From positions 1-6,548 of the forward strand of contig DAHZDR010000197.1 of NCBI GenBank assembly GCA_027403435.1: a stretch of DNA of 6,548 bases, given 5' to 3'. Below, piece after piece: positions 6,079 to 6,548 of the stretch. This stretch comes from Deltaproteobacteria bacterium (lineage in GTDB: Bacteria > Desulfobacterota > Binatia > Binatales > Binataceae). Position numbers and translations under genes: made by a program. The stretch's first letter is position 1, and every line of letters starts with the position of its first letter. The notes below the pieces were generated by a model. It searched no databases and had not been told where the DNA came from. It saw nothing but the letters and a program-made list of their open reading frames with translations.

Positions 6079-6548
6079 CTATCGCGAACCGCGCGCGGCG
6101 CGCCGGGCCGGATGGGCATGCAGGGCGAATGACATCACGAAATAGTAAACGACGAAGGCCAGCGACGTGTAAAGCGGAATATCGCTGTGGCCGGGCAGCA
6201 TCGGCAGCATCGCCAGCGTGGCCACGCCCCAGATGGCGGCGAGCGCCAGCGTCAGCGGCCGCATCAGCTCGGTGCGATTCGGGTATATGAATTTGATCGG
6301 GATGAACACCATCAGGGCGAGCGTGGCGACGATCGCCGCGTTGGCCGCCGGCGAAAAACCCAGGCAGAAAAGATAGAGCGTGACGAGATTCCAGTACGAC
6401 GGAAAGCCGCGGAAGTAGTGGTCTTCGGTTTTCGCATCGACGCGGCTGAATCCGTAAGCGCTGGCGATCATGACGAAGCCCGCCAGCGAAGTTCCCATGA
6501 TTCCGCCGGGCAACAGCCCCGCCCGCAGCATCAGGAAGGCCGGGACCG
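6079..6548 (-). CDS. pcs: Phosphatidylcholine synthase, C-terminal part (5' end outside window)
   Basis: Pcs condenses choline directly with CDP-diacylglycerol to give phosphatidylcholine and CMP, in the inner membrane. The frame is open to the window edge (V-P-A-F-L-M-L-R-A-G-L-L-P), so ATG 6531 is internal. The diagnostic block is DAKTEDHYFRGFPSYWN, which separates Pcs from most other CDP-alcohol phosphatidyltransferases; IPIKFIYPNRT and the following LRPLTLAL-type helix also fit. About five hydrophobic segments are visible: IMGTSLAGFVMIASAYGF, LVTLYLFCLGF, AAIVATLALMVFI, LTLALAAIWGVATLAMLPML and LAFVVYYFVMSFAL. The tail is short and basic. The catalytic DGxxAR...GxxxDxxxD motif should lie in the missing N-terminal part. 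A phosphatidylserine or other CDP-alcohol transferase is less likely. Making phosphatidylcholine is found in a minority of bacteria, often ones with extensive membranes or host contact. It is the upstream gene of a two-gene unit with the 579-aa protein. Confidence 0.87.
   Translation of the reverse strand, partial: VPAFLMLRAGLLPGGIMGTSLAGFVMIASAYGFSRVDAKTEDHYFRGFPSYWNLVTLYLFCLGFSPAANAAIVATLALMVFIPIKFIYPNRTELMRPLTLALAAIWGVATLAMLPMLPGHSDIPLYTSLAFVVYYFVMSFALHAHPARRAARGSR

Noticed and set aside
5335..6132. Long forward-strand open frame (265 codons) opposite the N-terminal half of the 579-aa gene
   Set aside because: Low-complexity Arg/Gly/Ala-rich translation with no family resemblance. It is antisense to a frame with clear conserved motifs and is the expected shadow of GC-rich coding DNA.
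1..6548. Mobile elements, CRISPR arrays, tRNA or rRNA genes, toxin-antitoxin or defence systems
   Set aside because: No spaced direct repeats, terminal inverted repeats, transposase or integrase motifs, tRNA-like folds or defence-domain signatures were seen on either strand.

Overview
This GC-rich window comes from the chromosome of a diderm (Gram-negative-type) bacterium. A LolA periplasmic lipoprotein chaperone, an S12 methylthiotransferase (RimO), a DksA-type RNA polymerase regulator and a phosphatidylcholine synthase all point that way. The combination and the gene order suggest a deltaproteobacteria-like lineage (Desulfobacterota, Myxococcota or Binatota). That placement is inference, because no rRNA or other phylogenetic marker was compared.

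Layout. Positions 1-4317 carry a forward-strand housekeeping run: the 3' end of ftsK (DNA translocase), lolA, rimO, a dksA-like gene, a possible tiny membrane-type ORF, and an Mrp/NBP35-type P-loop ATPase. Spacing is tight between rimO and dksA (14 nt). It is looser at ftsK-lolA (55 nt), lolA-rimO (103 nt to the preferred ATG) and dksA-mrp (178 nt). A small hairpin followed by seven T ends the run at the mrp stop codon. From 6548 down to 4333 a second, convergent reverse-strand unit carries the 3' part of a phosphatidylcholine synthase gene and then, 6 nt later, a 579-codon gene of unassigned function. The two units meet tail to tail with 15 nt between stop codons.

How the genes fit together. 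The forward run is core cell biology: chromosome segregation at division, lipoprotein delivery to the outer membrane, ribosome modification, transcription control and probably Fe-S cluster handling. RimO needs Fe-S clusters, so an Mrp-type carrier in the same run is a sensible partner, but that link is inferred. The reverse unit concerns membrane lipid synthesis. Its second gene appears to join an N-formylglutamate-amidohydrolase-like N-terminal half to a beta-rich C-terminal half that resembles AttH/CrtC-type lipocalin-like proteins. This is the least ordinary object in the window.

I see no mobile element, CRISPR array, tRNA, rRNA or clear horizontally acquired island. Most of the window is ordinary. 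The points worth a second look are the two-part 579-aa protein, the ATGA-coupled small ORF before mrp, the unusual switch II of the Mrp protein, two strong GC hairpins, and the unresolved lolA start.
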